Source: a virus
IMG/VR virus record: IMGVR_UViG_3300030101_001522
Location: 1 to 22,406 of that record
DNA: 22,406 nt
Strand: one strand, 5' to 3'
Each line of letters opens with the position of its first letter. Position 1 is the stretch's first letter. The notes beneath the pieces are model-generated. The model worked only from the letters and a program-made list of their open reading frames with translations, was not told where the DNA came from and did no database searches. Below are positions 6,228 through 12,571 of this stretch, one piece after another. The translations under genes and the position numbers were made by a program.

Positions 6228-6523
6228 TGTCATTAGTAATTAAAACAAAATTTCTAGCGCCTACAGATACAAAAGGCGAAAGAATAAAATGTTGGACTGA
6301 TACATATAATAGAGGTTCAATGTCTGCAACTATAGGCTGGAATTATTCCCTTGATACTGCAGAAAATCATTTTGAAGCAGTCAAAGAATTTTGTAACAAA
6401 TATAATCTTGATTGGTTAAAAGATGGCAACATGGAAACGGATAAAAAATTAACACATATGGTTTATGGATCAGACAACAAAGGTTATTATTTTTGTTTTC
6501 CATATTCTAAAATTAATATATAA
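6227..6523 (+). CDS. Conserved small protein of the KTKFLAPTDTKGERIK type
   Basis: This 98-aa protein opens with KTKFLAPTDTKGERIKCW. I recognise the pattern T-K-[FY]-L-x-P-T-[ND]-x-[KR]-G-x-R-I-K from a widespread family of small uncharacterised proteins in phages and bacteria, in which a beta-rich N-terminus is followed by a helix (ENHFEAVKEFCNKYNLDW) and a final strand (GYYFCFPY). The function of that family is unknown to me. An AAGGAGGT ribosome site and a TAATG junction with the previous gene support the start. Confidence 0.72.
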   Translation: MSLVIKTKFLAPTDTKGERIKCWTDTYNRGSMSATIGWNYSLDTAENHFEAVKEFCNKYNLDWLKDGNMETDKKLTHMVYGSDNKGYYFCFPYSKINI

Positions 6524-6535
6524 AGGAGGTAAAAA

Positions 6536-6757
6536 ATGATTAAAGATATTAAAAAACATTTACTTAATACAAAAATAGTAGATGTTAAATATATGACAAA
6601 AAAAGAAACGAATGATTATGGATGGTATAAAACACCAATAGTTATTAAATTATCAAATGGTGTTGTACTTGTACCAATCCAAGATGATGAAGGTAATGAT
6701 GGAGGAGCCATAGCAACCAACATAGAAGGATTATCAACGATCCCAACAGATTATTAA
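6536..6757 (+). CDS. Conserved small protein of the YMT..E....GWY type
   Basis: This 73-aa protein contains KIVDVKYMTKKETNDYGWYK, then IVIKLSNGVVLVPIQDDEGN DG. The combination YMT..E....GWY...-.hhL.DG..L.P..DDEGNDGG recurs in small uncharacterised proteins of bacteria and phages, often as a short beta-barrel-like unit. It follows the 98-aa gene by 12 bases, with its own AAGGAGGT site at 6523-6530. Function is unknown. Confidence 0.72.
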   Translation: MIKDIKKHLLNTKIVDVKYMTKKETNDYGWYKTPIVIKLSNGVVLVPIQDDEGNDGGAIATNIEGLSTIPTDY

Positions 6758-6771
6758 AAGGAGGATAAACA

Positions 6772-6927
6772 ATGGAATCATGGAGTATAAAAGATCTTAA
6801 AACATGGATAAATTATTTTGGTAAAAGTAAAACAGCTAATTATTTTTTAGGTGGACCAGATGAAAAAACGATCAAAAAGGTTAAAAGGATCTTAAAAGAA
6901 AAATTAAAGAAAAAATGCAAAAATTAA
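6772..6927 (+). CDS. Early mini-protein, basic (51 aa)
   Basis: The ATG at 6772 follows AAGGAGGATAAACA, a leader nearly repeated before the genes at 7023 and 7218. The 51-aa product begins MESWSIKDLKTWINYFGKSK and ends in a Lys-rich helix (KEKLKKKCKN). A short N-terminal helix-turn-helix-like segment (DLKTWINYFGKSKTANYF) is possible but unproven. No family is recognised. Confidence 0.62.
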   Translation: MESWSIKDLKTWINYFGKSKTANYFLGGPDEKTIKKVKRILKEKLKKKCKN

Positions 6928-7019
6928 TAAAACTAAAAAAAAACAAGGCATTTTTAGCCCGTTTAAGCGATTTTAAAAAGATCGCAAAGGGTAAAGTATG
7001 TCTTTTTGTAGGAGGTTAG
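6915..7019 (+). CDS. Possible 34-aa peptide
   Basis: A frame from an ATG at 6915 to a TAG at 7017-7019 would encode a Lys-rich 34-aa peptide (start MQKLIKLKKNKAFLARLSDF). It fills the otherwise empty 95-base gap and overlaps the previous gene by 13 nt, but has no clear ribosome site. A small hairpin, GCGAT and ATCGC around a 9-nt loop, lies inside it, so the gap may instead act as RNA. Confidence 0.25.
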   Translation: MQKLIKLKKNKAFLARLSDFKKIAKGKVCLFVGG

Positions 7020-7022
7020 ACA

Positions 7023-7202
7023 ATGGAAATATCAAAGGGTGAATATGTAATTTCATGTGTTGCTAGAGATACTTTAGTTAATGAATCAACATTAATGGAC
7101 GATCCATATTTTATAGAAGTAGCAAAAGAAATTATAAAACATTATCCAGATGTTGAAGATGTAGTAATACATTTGATCGATTGGGTTAATGAAAATTATT
7201 AA
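7023..7202 (+). CDS. Early mini-protein, acidic (59 aa)
   Basis: The ATG at 7023 is preceded by GGAGGTTAGACA. The 59-aa product is acidic (DTLVNESTLMDDPYFIEVAK; HYPDVEDVVIHLIDWVNENY) and predicted mostly helical in its C-terminal half. No family is recognised. It lies in the run of short early genes. Confidence 0.65.
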   Translation: MEISKGEYVISCVARDTLVNESTLMDDPYFIEVAKEIIKHYPDVEDVVIHLIDWVNENY

Positions 7203-7217
7203 AAAGGAGGATAGACA

Positions 7218-7400
7218 ATGTTTTATACAAAAAATAAAATTGATCAGTTGATCAAAGATACTTTTAAAAACCAAGAAGAGATCATGAACTTAATTTCAAA
7301 TATTCAAGAGTGTTTAAAAATGCAACTTGAAATGAATAAGGTTTTACGATTAAGAATTGAAAAATTAGAGGAGGAAAACAATGAGCAACACATACAATGA
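7218..7400 (+). CDS. Early mini-protein, coiled-coil (60 aa)
   Basis: AAGGAGGATAGACA precedes the ATG. The 60-aa product is almost entirely heptad-like helix: hydrophobic residues recur in IDQLIKDTFKNQEEIMNLIS and LRLRIEKLEEENN, which suggests a small oligomerising protein. Its acidic end is encoded by the next gene's ribosome site, and the two frames overlap by 20 nt. No family is recognised. Confidence 0.65.
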   Translation: MFYTKNKIDQLIKDTFKNQEEIMNLISNIQECLKMQLEMNKVLRLRIEKLEEENNEQHIQ

Positions 7401-7533
7401 CCAATTTTTAGAAAATAGATATGAGTTATATATTGAAGCTGGATACAGCCCAAAGGACGCAGAAATTATGGCCTGTGAAGATTTAGAATATGAGAACTAT
7501 GATCATGTACCAGAGGAGGAAGATGATGAGTAA
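7381..7533 (+). CDS. Early mini-protein, acidic (50 aa)
   Basis: The ATG at 7381 follows AGAGGAGG (7367-7374). The 50-aa product contains LENRYELYIEAGYSPKDAEI, similar in style to MENLGIKEEEAKELARRDLF of the next protein, so the two may be related short domains. It ends PEEEDDE, which is the translation of the next ribosome site (GAGGAGGAAGATGATGAG). No family is recognised. Confidence 0.66.
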   Translation: MSNTYNDQFLENRYELYIEAGYSPKDAEIMACEDLEYENYDHVPEEEDDE

Positions 7534-7687
7534 AAAATTTGATCTAGAATCCAGAAAACAATATTATATGGAGAATCTGGGAATTAAGGAAGAAGAAGCA
7601 AAAGAATTAGCAAGAAGGGATTTATTTGATTTAGAATTTGATTGGAATGCTTATTCTGATCTAAAGGAGGAAGATGATGAAAAATAA
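7526..7687 (+). CDS. Early mini-protein, acidic (53 aa)
   Basis: The ATG at 7526 lies six bases after AGGAGG (7514-7519); a tandem ATG at 7523 would be only three bases away. The 53-aa product reads MSKKFDLESRKQYYMENLGI, then KEEEAKELARRDLFDLEFDW, and ends KEEDDEK. It resembles its upstream neighbour in layout (Y/helix, G-x-S/I, E-A-x-x, D-L-x-F/Y). No family is recognised. Confidence 0.66.
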   Translation: MSKKFDLESRKQYYMENLGIKEEEAKELARRDLFDLEFDWNAYSDLKEEDDEK

Positions 7688-7856
7688 ATTTAGAGAATTT
7701 AAAGAATTTTGTGAAAAAACAAAACAGCAAAATTTAAATTTTTTAGAATCAACCAAGCCTTATCATCAGGAAAATTATAATTATTATGAAGGTAAAGTTG
7801 ATTTAATTACTGAAATATTAAAATTTATGGAGGAAAAAGATGACAACATTATTTGA
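7677..7856 (+). CDS. Early mini-protein (59 aa)
   Basis: The ATG at 7677 is six bases after AGGAGG (7665-7670), with a tandem ATG at 7674, exactly the same arrangement as at 7523/7526. The 59-aa product is helical and charged (KFREFKEFCEKTKQQNLNFL; GKVDLITEILKFMEEKDDN). It overlaps the following gene by 17 nt. No family is recognised. Confidence 0.65.
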   Translation: MKNKFREFKEFCEKTKQQNLNFLESTKPYHQENYNYYEGKVDLITEILKFMEEKDDNII

Positions 7857-8217
7857 AAAAAAATATGAAGGCGATATCCAAGGATCAACCATGCTACTAA
7901 GCAATGAAGCTGATTTTTTTGGAGTTACTGGAATCAGGCCACGTTGGATTGAGTATTTATATACTGCTGAAGACATGGAAAAAATACAAGAAGGGATTGA
8001 TGAATTAGAAAATCACCTTTCCATATTTAAGGATCTAATAATAAAATACACATCAGCAAAACCAATTTTTACTAAAAAAGAAATGTCAGAGTATTTAAGT
8101 GTTAGCGAGTATGAAACTGAAAAACTTTTAGAATCATACAAAAAATTATACTTAGGAAATCAAATAAAAAATTGTGTAAAAAATACTGGTAGATGTTATT
8201 TTAGGGTGGAGATCTAA
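7840..8217 (+). CDS. Phage protein with possible helix-turn-helix (125 aa)
   Basis: A GGAGG site at 7829-7833 precedes the ATG. The N-terminal third has no recognised motif. Residues 43-70 form an amphipathic helix (DMEKIQEGIDELENHLSIFK), and residues 75-103 (PIFTKKEMSEYLSVSEYETE KLLESYKKL) have the spacing of a winged-helix or excisionase-like helix-turn-helix: T-K-K-E-x-S-E-Y-L-x-V-S-E-x-x-x-E-K. It could be a DNA-binding regulator; this is tentative. Junctions on both sides overlap (17 nt before, TAATG after). Confidence 0.6.
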   Translation: MTTLFEKKYEGDIQGSTMLLSNEADFFGVTGIRPRWIEYLYTAEDMEKIQEGIDELENHLSIFKDLIIKYTSAKPIFTKKEMSEYLSVSEYETEKLLESYKKLYLGNQIKNCVKNTGRCYFRVEI

Positions 8218-8543
8218 TGAAAAATAAACATTTACAAGATTTTATAAAACCACATGACGTTATTTTTTATATCATAAAAAGAATTTCAAACTCAGGTCAA
8301 TATAAACATATTGCTTTTTATTATATGGAAATAAATGATGATAACATTCGTGAAAATGAAAACAGGATTAAACCTTTAAATATTTCAGATCAAATAGCTA
8401 TTGCTACAGGTTATAAATTTGAAAAGAAAACAGAATGTTTAGGGGTTACTTTAAACCAGGACAATCCTGCTCCATTTATAATAACTCAATTAAGTTATTC
8501 ATTATTTGAAGATTATCATGCGTTAAATCATTGTCAGTTGTAA
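8217..8543 (+). CDS. Hypothetical phage protein (108 aa)
   Basis: This is a 108-aa protein starting MKNKHLQDFIKPHDVIFYII. It has a mixed alpha/beta composition with several aromatic residues and no motif I recognise. It is coupled to both neighbours by TAATG junctions, and sits immediately upstream of the helicase, so it may be a helicase accessory protein; this is inference from position only. Confidence 0.65.
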   Translation: MKNKHLQDFIKPHDVIFYIIKRISNSGQYKHIAFYYMEINDDNIRENENRIKPLNISDQIAIATGYKFEKKTECLGVTLNQDNPAPFIITQLSYSLFEDYHALNHCQL

Positions 8544-10075
8544 TGCCACAGTTAAGAGAATATCAAACAACAGCTATTGATAAGATAAGAAACGAGTTTT
8601 CAAAAGGCAAAAAGAAAGTGCTTTTAGTTGCTCCAACTGGATCAGGCAAAACTGTTATAGCCTCTAGCATAATAGATCAAGCCGTAAACAAGGGCAAATC
8701 GTGCATGTTCGTAGCTCATAGAAGAGAACTTGTTATGCAATGTAGCCGTAAATTAGCAGATTTTAATATTTTTCATGGGGTTTTAATGGCAAATAAAAGT
8801 GAAACAGAAGAGGCACGGGTACAAGTAGCTTCTGTTCAAACCTTTACTGCACGAAAAGACAAAACATTTTTTAACAAACCAAAAGCAGATCTTATTATTT
8901 TAGATGAGGCTCACAGATCCGTATCTAATTCTTTTCAGGAATTAATTAAGGAATATCCTGAATCTTATATTATAGGACTTACAGCGACTCCGTGCAGATC
9001 AGATGGGAGAGGACTTGGTAATATCTATGATGAATTAGTTGAGGCCTCATCAATAAAAAAACTGATTAATCAAGGTTACCTTGTACCAAACAGAATATTG
9101 GCTCCAACTGTACCAGATTTAAGGGATATAAAAATTTTAGGAGGTGATTATGAAAAAAGATCTCTTGATCAAAAAATGAATACACCAAAATTAATTGGTG
9201 ATATCGTAACTCATTGGCAACTTTTTGGTGAAAATAGATCCACTGTTGTTTTTGCCTCATCAATAAATCATAGTATGCAAATAGCAAATATGTTTAATAA
9301 TTTTAATATACCTGCTGGACACATAGACGGAGTAATGCCTGAACTTGAAAGAGAACAACAACTTAATGATCTTGATACAGGCAAAATAAAAGTCTTATGT
9401 AACTGTCAAGTGCTTACAGAGGGTTGGGATCAACCGAAGGTATCATGTGTGATTATTGCAAGACCTACAAGATCTTATGTAATGTATCTTCAAATGGTGG
9501 GTAGATCGCTGCGACCTGCTCCAAACAAAAAAGACACATTAATAATAGATCATTCTGGTTGTGTGTATCAACACGGGTTTCCAGAAAATACTCCTTTATG
9601 GCTACTTACAGAGGATAAAATTGACATGATCCCTAAAGAACAACAACCAATAGAAAAACAACCATTTACTTGTGTTAAATGTGATACTGTTTATATGCCA
9701 AGTAAGAACAAACCTGAATGTCCAAATTGTGCATTTGTACCCACTAAAAAAGAAAAAGAATTATTAATAAAACAAGGCCGACTTGTTGAACTTAAAAAAG
9801 AAGAGCCTAAGTATACCACTTTAGACAAACAGATCTTTTATGCAGAACTAAAATATTATGGTAAAGCAAAGGGTTATAAGACTGGGTGGGCTGACTGGAC
9901 TTTTAAGGAAAAGTTTGGTCATTTTCCACATAGCAAACAAGTAGGAATCAAACAACCAACACAAGAGGTAAAGGATTACATAAAACATTTATTGATTAAA
10001 AAAGCAAAAAAAAGAGAAAAGTACAAAAAAATGACCGATTTTAAAGGCCATATGGCAAATCTAAAAGAGCCATGA
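8543..10075 (+). CDS. SF2 DNA helicase with C-terminal zinc finger
   Basis: This is a 510-aa superfamily 2 helicase of the type III restriction/UvsW-like group. Visible motifs are REYQ near the N-terminus (Q-motif), Walker A APTGSGKT at 30-37, FVAHRREL (motif Ia) at 56-63, DEAH at 121-124, TATP at 147-150, a motif IV/V region VLCNCQVLTEGWDQP, and motif VI QMVGRSLRP at 317-325. A four-cysteine zinc finger follows (CVKC 377-380, CPNC 393-396), then a basic C-terminal domain. It probably unwinds or remodels DNA in replication or recombination. The ATG at 8543 overlaps the preceding stop (TAATG); the frame extends only a few codons upstream to a TTG, which is not preferred. Confidence 0.93.
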   Translation: MPQLREYQTTAIDKIRNEFSKGKKKVLLVAPTGSGKTVIASSIIDQAVNKGKSCMFVAHRRELVMQCSRKLADFNIFHGVLMANKSETEEARVQVASVQTFTARKDKTFFNKPKADLIILDEAHRSVSNSFQELIKEYPESYIIGLTATPCRSDGRGLGNIYDELVEASSIKKLINQGYLVPNRILAPTVPDLRDIKILGGDYEKRSLDQKMNTPKLIGDIVTHWQLFGENRSTVVFASSINHSMQIANMFNNFNIPAGHIDGVMPELEREQQLNDLDTGKIKVLCNCQVLTEGWDQPKVSCVIIARPTRSYVMYLQMVGRSLRPAPNKKDTLIIDHSGCVYQHGFPENTPLWLLTEDKIDMIPKEQQPIEKQPFTCVKCDTVYMPSKNKPECPNCAFVPTKKEKELLIKQGRLVELKKEEPKYTTLDKQIFYAELKYYGKAKGYKTGWADWTFKEKFGHFPHSKQVGIKQPTQEVKDYIKHLLIKKAKKREKYKKMTDFKGHMANLKEP

Positions 10076-10096
10076 ATGGTATAAGTCATGTTTTTT
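10071..10096 (+). terminator. Weak hairpin followed by T6 after the helicase
   Basis: CATGA at 10071-10075 pairs with TCATG at 10086-10090 across a 10-nt loop and is followed by TTTTTT at 10091-10096. The helicase stop TGA is inside the left arm. The short AT-rich stem makes this at best a partial terminator. The next gene starts 12 bases later with its own AAGGAG site. Confidence 0.3.
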
Positions 10097-10107
10097 AAGG
10101 AGATTTT

Positions 10108-10458
10108 ATGAGTGAACAATTACAAGAATTTAAAATACAAAAGATGCGTGAATGTGCAGACAGACTAGCTGTTGCCGTATCAGAACACACATTTTTAGAT
10201 CATTATCGCAAGGTTGTATTAGCTGGATTGATGAAAAAGTATATGGTACAATCTAGTGGTAAGGCATTAAGTGTAAATGCTCAAGAAAGGGAAGCACTAA
10301 CTGATCCTGAATACGTAGAGTTTTTAAAAAAATTAAAAGAAGCAGAGAAAGAAAAAGTTTTTTGGCAATCACAATGGACTGTTTTTAAAACTGATTTTGA
10401 AGTCTGGAAAACAAAGTCTATAAATCAGACAGTTGAAATGAAAGCATATGGGACGTAA
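10108..10458 (+). CDS. Conserved phage protein, helical (116 aa)
   Basis: This 116-aa, mostly helical protein has an N-terminal helix (FKIQKMRECADRLAVAVSEH), a middle ALTDPEYVEFLKKLKEAEKE helix and a C-terminal EVWKTKSINQ segment. The pattern D-P-x-Y-x-x-x-L-K-x-L-x-E-A-E followed by F-E-x-W-[KR]-T-K resembles small proteins encoded beside recombination genes in many phages. No biochemical role is known to me. AAGGAG lies six bases before the ATG. Confidence 0.68.
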   Translation: MSEQLQEFKIQKMRECADRLAVAVSEHTFLDHYRKVVLAGLMKKYMVQSSGKALSVNAQEREALTDPEYVEFLKKLKEAEKEKVFWQSQWTVFKTDFEVWKTKSINQTVEMKAYGT

Positions 10459-10738
10459 ATTTACTGTGTCAAAATACGAATGTTGGTGGGAAGATGCTGC
10501 AAGTCATTCAGAGTGGAAAGCAAGATCTGATGCTGCAAAAGATCCACTAAGCATTTGTTTTACTGAAGGGTATTTAATTTACAGAGATGAGGATAGACAC
10601 ATTTTTGTTATGTCATTTACAAATGAAGATGTTGGAGATGAAATAGTTATACCAACACGCAACATTAAAATATTAAACAAGGTTGGTACAAAAACATTTT
10701 ATCCAAAAGATTTTGATTATGGGACATACAAAAACTAA
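10448..10738 (+). CDS. Conserved small phage protein (96 aa)
   Basis: This 96-aa protein is predicted beta-rich. The pattern W-x-D-A..S..W (WWEDAASHSEWK), then C-x-T-x-G-Y-L-I-x-x-D-E-D (CFTEGYLIYRDEDRHIFVMS), then VGDEIVIPTRNIKIL matches a recurrent family of small phage proteins that I know only as hypothetical; the last block resembles a short beta-barrel ending in IP...I. It overlaps the previous gene by 11 nt. Confidence 0.68.
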   Translation: MGRKFTVSKYECWWEDAASHSEWKARSDAAKDPLSICFTEGYLIYRDEDRHIFVMSFTNEDVGDEIVIPTRNIKILNKVGTKTFYPKDFDYGTYKN

Positions 10739-11027
10739 AAAAGAAAAAGAACATATGAATAAAGTTGCTAGATTAGGTTGCATAATATGTAGAAAAGAAG
10801 GCAATCCATTGGTAGATGCTGAGTTACATCACATTAGATCAATGACTGGATTGAGTAAACGAGCAACTAATTTTGAAGTTATCCCATTGTGTGTAAGACA
10901 TCATAGGTTAGGCAAAGAGTCTTTTCATTATTCATCTCGCAATTTTTCTAGCAAATGGGGATCACAACAAGAACTTCTTGATGAAACTTTAGAATTATTA
11001 AAGCTGGAGAATGAATTATGGATATAG
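10719..11027 (+). CDS. Ref-like HNH nuclease (RecA-dependent nuclease family)
   Basis: The start is placed at ATG 10719, giving a 102-aa protein MGHTKTKKEKEHMNKVARLG, since the family commonly begins K-x-E-K-x-H-M-x-[KR]-V-A-x-L-G-C. It has CIIC, then ELHHIR (HH of the HNH core), then IPLCVRHHRLGKESFH, followed by a final helix SKWGSQQELLDETLELL. This layout matches phage P1 Ref and related nucleases that cut RecA-bound displacement loops. It is located beside helicase and recombination genes. The frame is open to 10683, but that upstream part is unlike the family. Confidence 0.8.
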   Translation: MGHTKTKKEKEHMNKVARLGCIICRKEGNPLVDAELHHIRSMTGLSKRATNFEVIPLCVRHHRLGKESFHYSSRNFSSKWGSQQELLDETLELLKLENELWI

Positions 11028-11248
11028 TAAAAAAATCAGGTGAAATACAAGAATTAAATATAGAAAAATTATACAGATTTATAAACAGAATTGTTAAAGA
11101 TGATGAAACTACATGGAAAATAATAAACAAAGTTAAAGATGAAATAGCACAAAGATATTTTGAGTTTTATCCCAATCATGAAAACATGAAAGACATGGTT
11201 GAAAAGTATTTAATATTACATGAAAAGGGAAAATTAGATAATATCTAG
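11018..11248 (+). CDS. Possible stand-alone ATP-cone-like protein (76 aa)
   Basis: This is a 76-aa protein. Its start (MDIVKKSGEIQELNIEKLYR) resembles the first strand, turn and helix of ATP-cone domains (V-K-[KR]-x-G-x-x-x-x-F-x-x-x-K-[IL]), and the remainder (KIINKVKDEIAQRYFEFYPN; ENMKDMVEKYLILHEKG) fits the later helices ending in a V...Li segment. ATP-cones bind ATP/dATP and normally regulate ribonucleotide reductase, yet no reductase gene lies nearby. GGAG precedes the ATG. Its stop shares the CTAG palindrome at 11245-11248 with the converging primase gene. The family assignment is tentative. Confidence 0.5.
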   Translation: MDIVKKSGEIQELNIEKLYRFINRIVKDDETTWKIINKVKDEIAQRYFEFYPNHENMKDMVEKYLILHEKGKLDNI

Positions 11249-12075
11249 TACCTAGCCCATATATCATTTAATTGAAAAATTACTTCTTTGTTATTTTCAG
11301 GGGGATCACAAGCCCTTGCAAATTTAAGTGCCTCCTCTCTTGCATAATCATAACTCTCGCCTCTTTTTTTTATAGCTATTAACATTTTAACTAGTTGTTC
11401 ATGTCGATCACCTTTATTTGCACCATAGCTATAGTTTCCGTTATAATCTAATTTGTATGTTTTATCATAAAATATTTGCTTTTTTTGAGGCCTTTGTAAT
11501 GAAAGTTTTGATTTTATTTCTTCTTTTGTGTATGGTTCTTTTTGTAATCTTTGGATTATCTTTATGGGGTATTTATCTTTTTTGTTGTGAAAAAATCCAG
11601 CAACTCTCATAACTCTAGGTAGATCTTTTACTTTAGGATCTGAATTAAATTTTTTAGCAAGTGCCTCTTGATACAAACTAAAACTTTCTAATGGCATATT
11701 AGAAACCAACCAATAACAATGATATTTACCTGGACTTGTATTAACGATCAGGTGAGGCTGTAACTCAAATCCTTTAGGGAGTGGGACACCATCAAGATCT
11801 ATAAATACAGACCTCACCTTGCGAATGTGCTGACTTGTTCTTCCAAGGAGGTTGGTTTCGTTCACAGTAAAAAACACACCAGCACCTAACAAATTTAGTT
11901 TTGCAATATCATGAAAAAAATTTTTTATTGATCCATGAAACTGTTTAATTAATTTTTTATTTTTACCTTTATCACAAAATGTTTGAAACGTATGTTGCTC
12001 ACCAAATGTAGATAAAAACTTATAATACATATGTTCTGTAGAAAAAAAAGGTTGTTGATAAATGTTATTTTTCAT
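11245..12075 (-). CDS. RepB-type DNA primase (AEP superfamily)
   Basis: The start is taken at ATG 12075 (GGGGA site upstream), giving 276 aa; the frame extends to a TTG at 12114, which is less likely. It shows archaeo-eukaryotic primase motifs: an acidic motif I FIDLDG (D93, D95), a motif II with K-Y-H in SPGKYHCYWLV (H119), and a basic motif III in LPRVMRVAGFFHNK (R154, R157). A C-terminal PriCT-like helical domain follows (GDRHEQLVKMLI to the FARACDPPEN segment). It likely primes phage DNA synthesis. It is paired with the DUF1376 gene, overlapping it by 11 nt, in an operon facing the surrounding genes. Confidence 0.85.
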   Translation of the reverse strand: MKNNIYQQPFFSTEHMYYKFLSTFGEQHTFQTFCDKGKNKKLIKQFHGSIKNFFHDIAKLNLLGAGVFFTVNETNLLGRTSQHIRKVRSVFIDLDGVPLPKGFELQPHLIVNTSPGKYHCYWLVSNMPLESFSLYQEALAKKFNSDPKVKDLPRVMRVAGFFHNKKDKYPIKIIQRLQKEPYTKEEIKSKLSLQRPQKKQIFYDKTYKLDYNGNYSYGANKGDRHEQLVKMLIAIKKRGESYDYAREEALKFARACDPPENNKEVIFQLNDIWARY

Positions 12076-12433
12076 TAGTTCCCCATCTTTTTTTAGCACC
12101 TTTTTTACCAGCAACAGATTTTCTTTTTCTATTAAGTGCTTGTTCTTTTCTTTCTTCCTCTGCTTGAATACAAAATATATAATTATTTTTAAGATAAAAC
12201 ATATATTCTATTTTAGGCCATATTTTTTTTATTTTATCTAAACTGCAATTACACATTCTAGCAAGTATTTCATAATCAAAAGGTATTTTATAGCCAACCC
12301 AACAATGACAATACAATAAAACATAAGCACCTTGCTCCTCTAAAGACATTTTTAATCTACCTGGACTACTAATCCAATCACTAGCATAAAATTGAAAAGC
12401 TGGACTTTGTTCTGTATTAGAGGATTTACGCAT
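12065..12433 (-). CDS. DUF1376 replication-type protein
   Basis: This 122-aa protein starts with the DUF1376 signature: PAFQFYASDWISSPGRLKMS followed by LEEQGAYVLLYCHCW, a winged-helix-like fold often found at the N-terminus of phage replication initiators. The C-terminus (RKRKSVAGKKGAKKRWG) is the basic A-G-x-K/G-x-x-K-x-R-W tail typical of such proteins. It is likely a DNA-binding initiator or loader that works with the downstream primase. An AAGGGG site lies 10 bases before the ATG, and a promoter candidate is just upstream. Confidence 0.82.
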   Translation of the reverse strand: MRKSSNTEQSPAFQFYASDWISSPGRLKMSLEEQGAYVLLYCHCWVGYKIPFDYEILARMCNCSLDKIKKIWPKIEYMFYLKNNYIFCIQAEEERKEQALNRKRKSVAGKKGAKKRWGTNEK

Positions 12434-12451
12434 AATCTATCAACCCCTTCT

Positions 12452-12481
12452 AATGTAACAGAAATAACTACTGCTTGTCAA
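12452..12481 (-). promoter_or_regulatory. Candidate promoter for DUF1376-primase genes
   Basis: On the minus strand, TTGACA (12481-12476) is followed after 18 bp by TACATT (12457-12452), preceded by TG-T, an extended -10 form. Predicted initiation near 12445 leaves a very short leader to the ATG at 12433 and would partly remove the AAGGGG site. It has the same TTGACA-18-TGnTAC layout as the early promoter at 5590-5619. Confidence 0.45.
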
Positions 12482-12494
12482 CACTATCTTGTTT

Positions 12495-12530
12495 GAAGTT
12501 GTAGGTGAAGTTGAAGGTGAAGGTGAAGAG
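12495..12530. repeat. Tandem hexamer repeat, six units of GAAGGT-like
   Basis: Six in-phase hexamers occupy 12495-12530: two GAAGTT, one GTAGGT, two GAAGGT and one GAAGAG. The consensus is GAAGKT. They lie in the spacer between a Cro-like regulator and the replication initiator genes, so they could be initiator-binding iterons or operator half-sites; the sequence alone does not decide. Confidence 0.7.
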
Positions 12531-12535
12531 CTATA

Positions 12536-12552
12536 TTTTGCTATTAGCAAAA
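12536..12552. repeat. Perfect hairpin TTTTGCT-ATT-AGCAAAA
   Basis: A 7-bp perfect inverted repeat with a 3-nt loop sits right next to the hexamer repeats. There is no T-run after it on the minus strand and only a weak AAAAC follows on the plus strand, so it is not a typical terminator. An alternative pairing of GCTATT with AATAGC is also possible nearby. Confidence 0.6.
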
Positions 12553-12571
12553 CAATAGCACAATTTAACAG

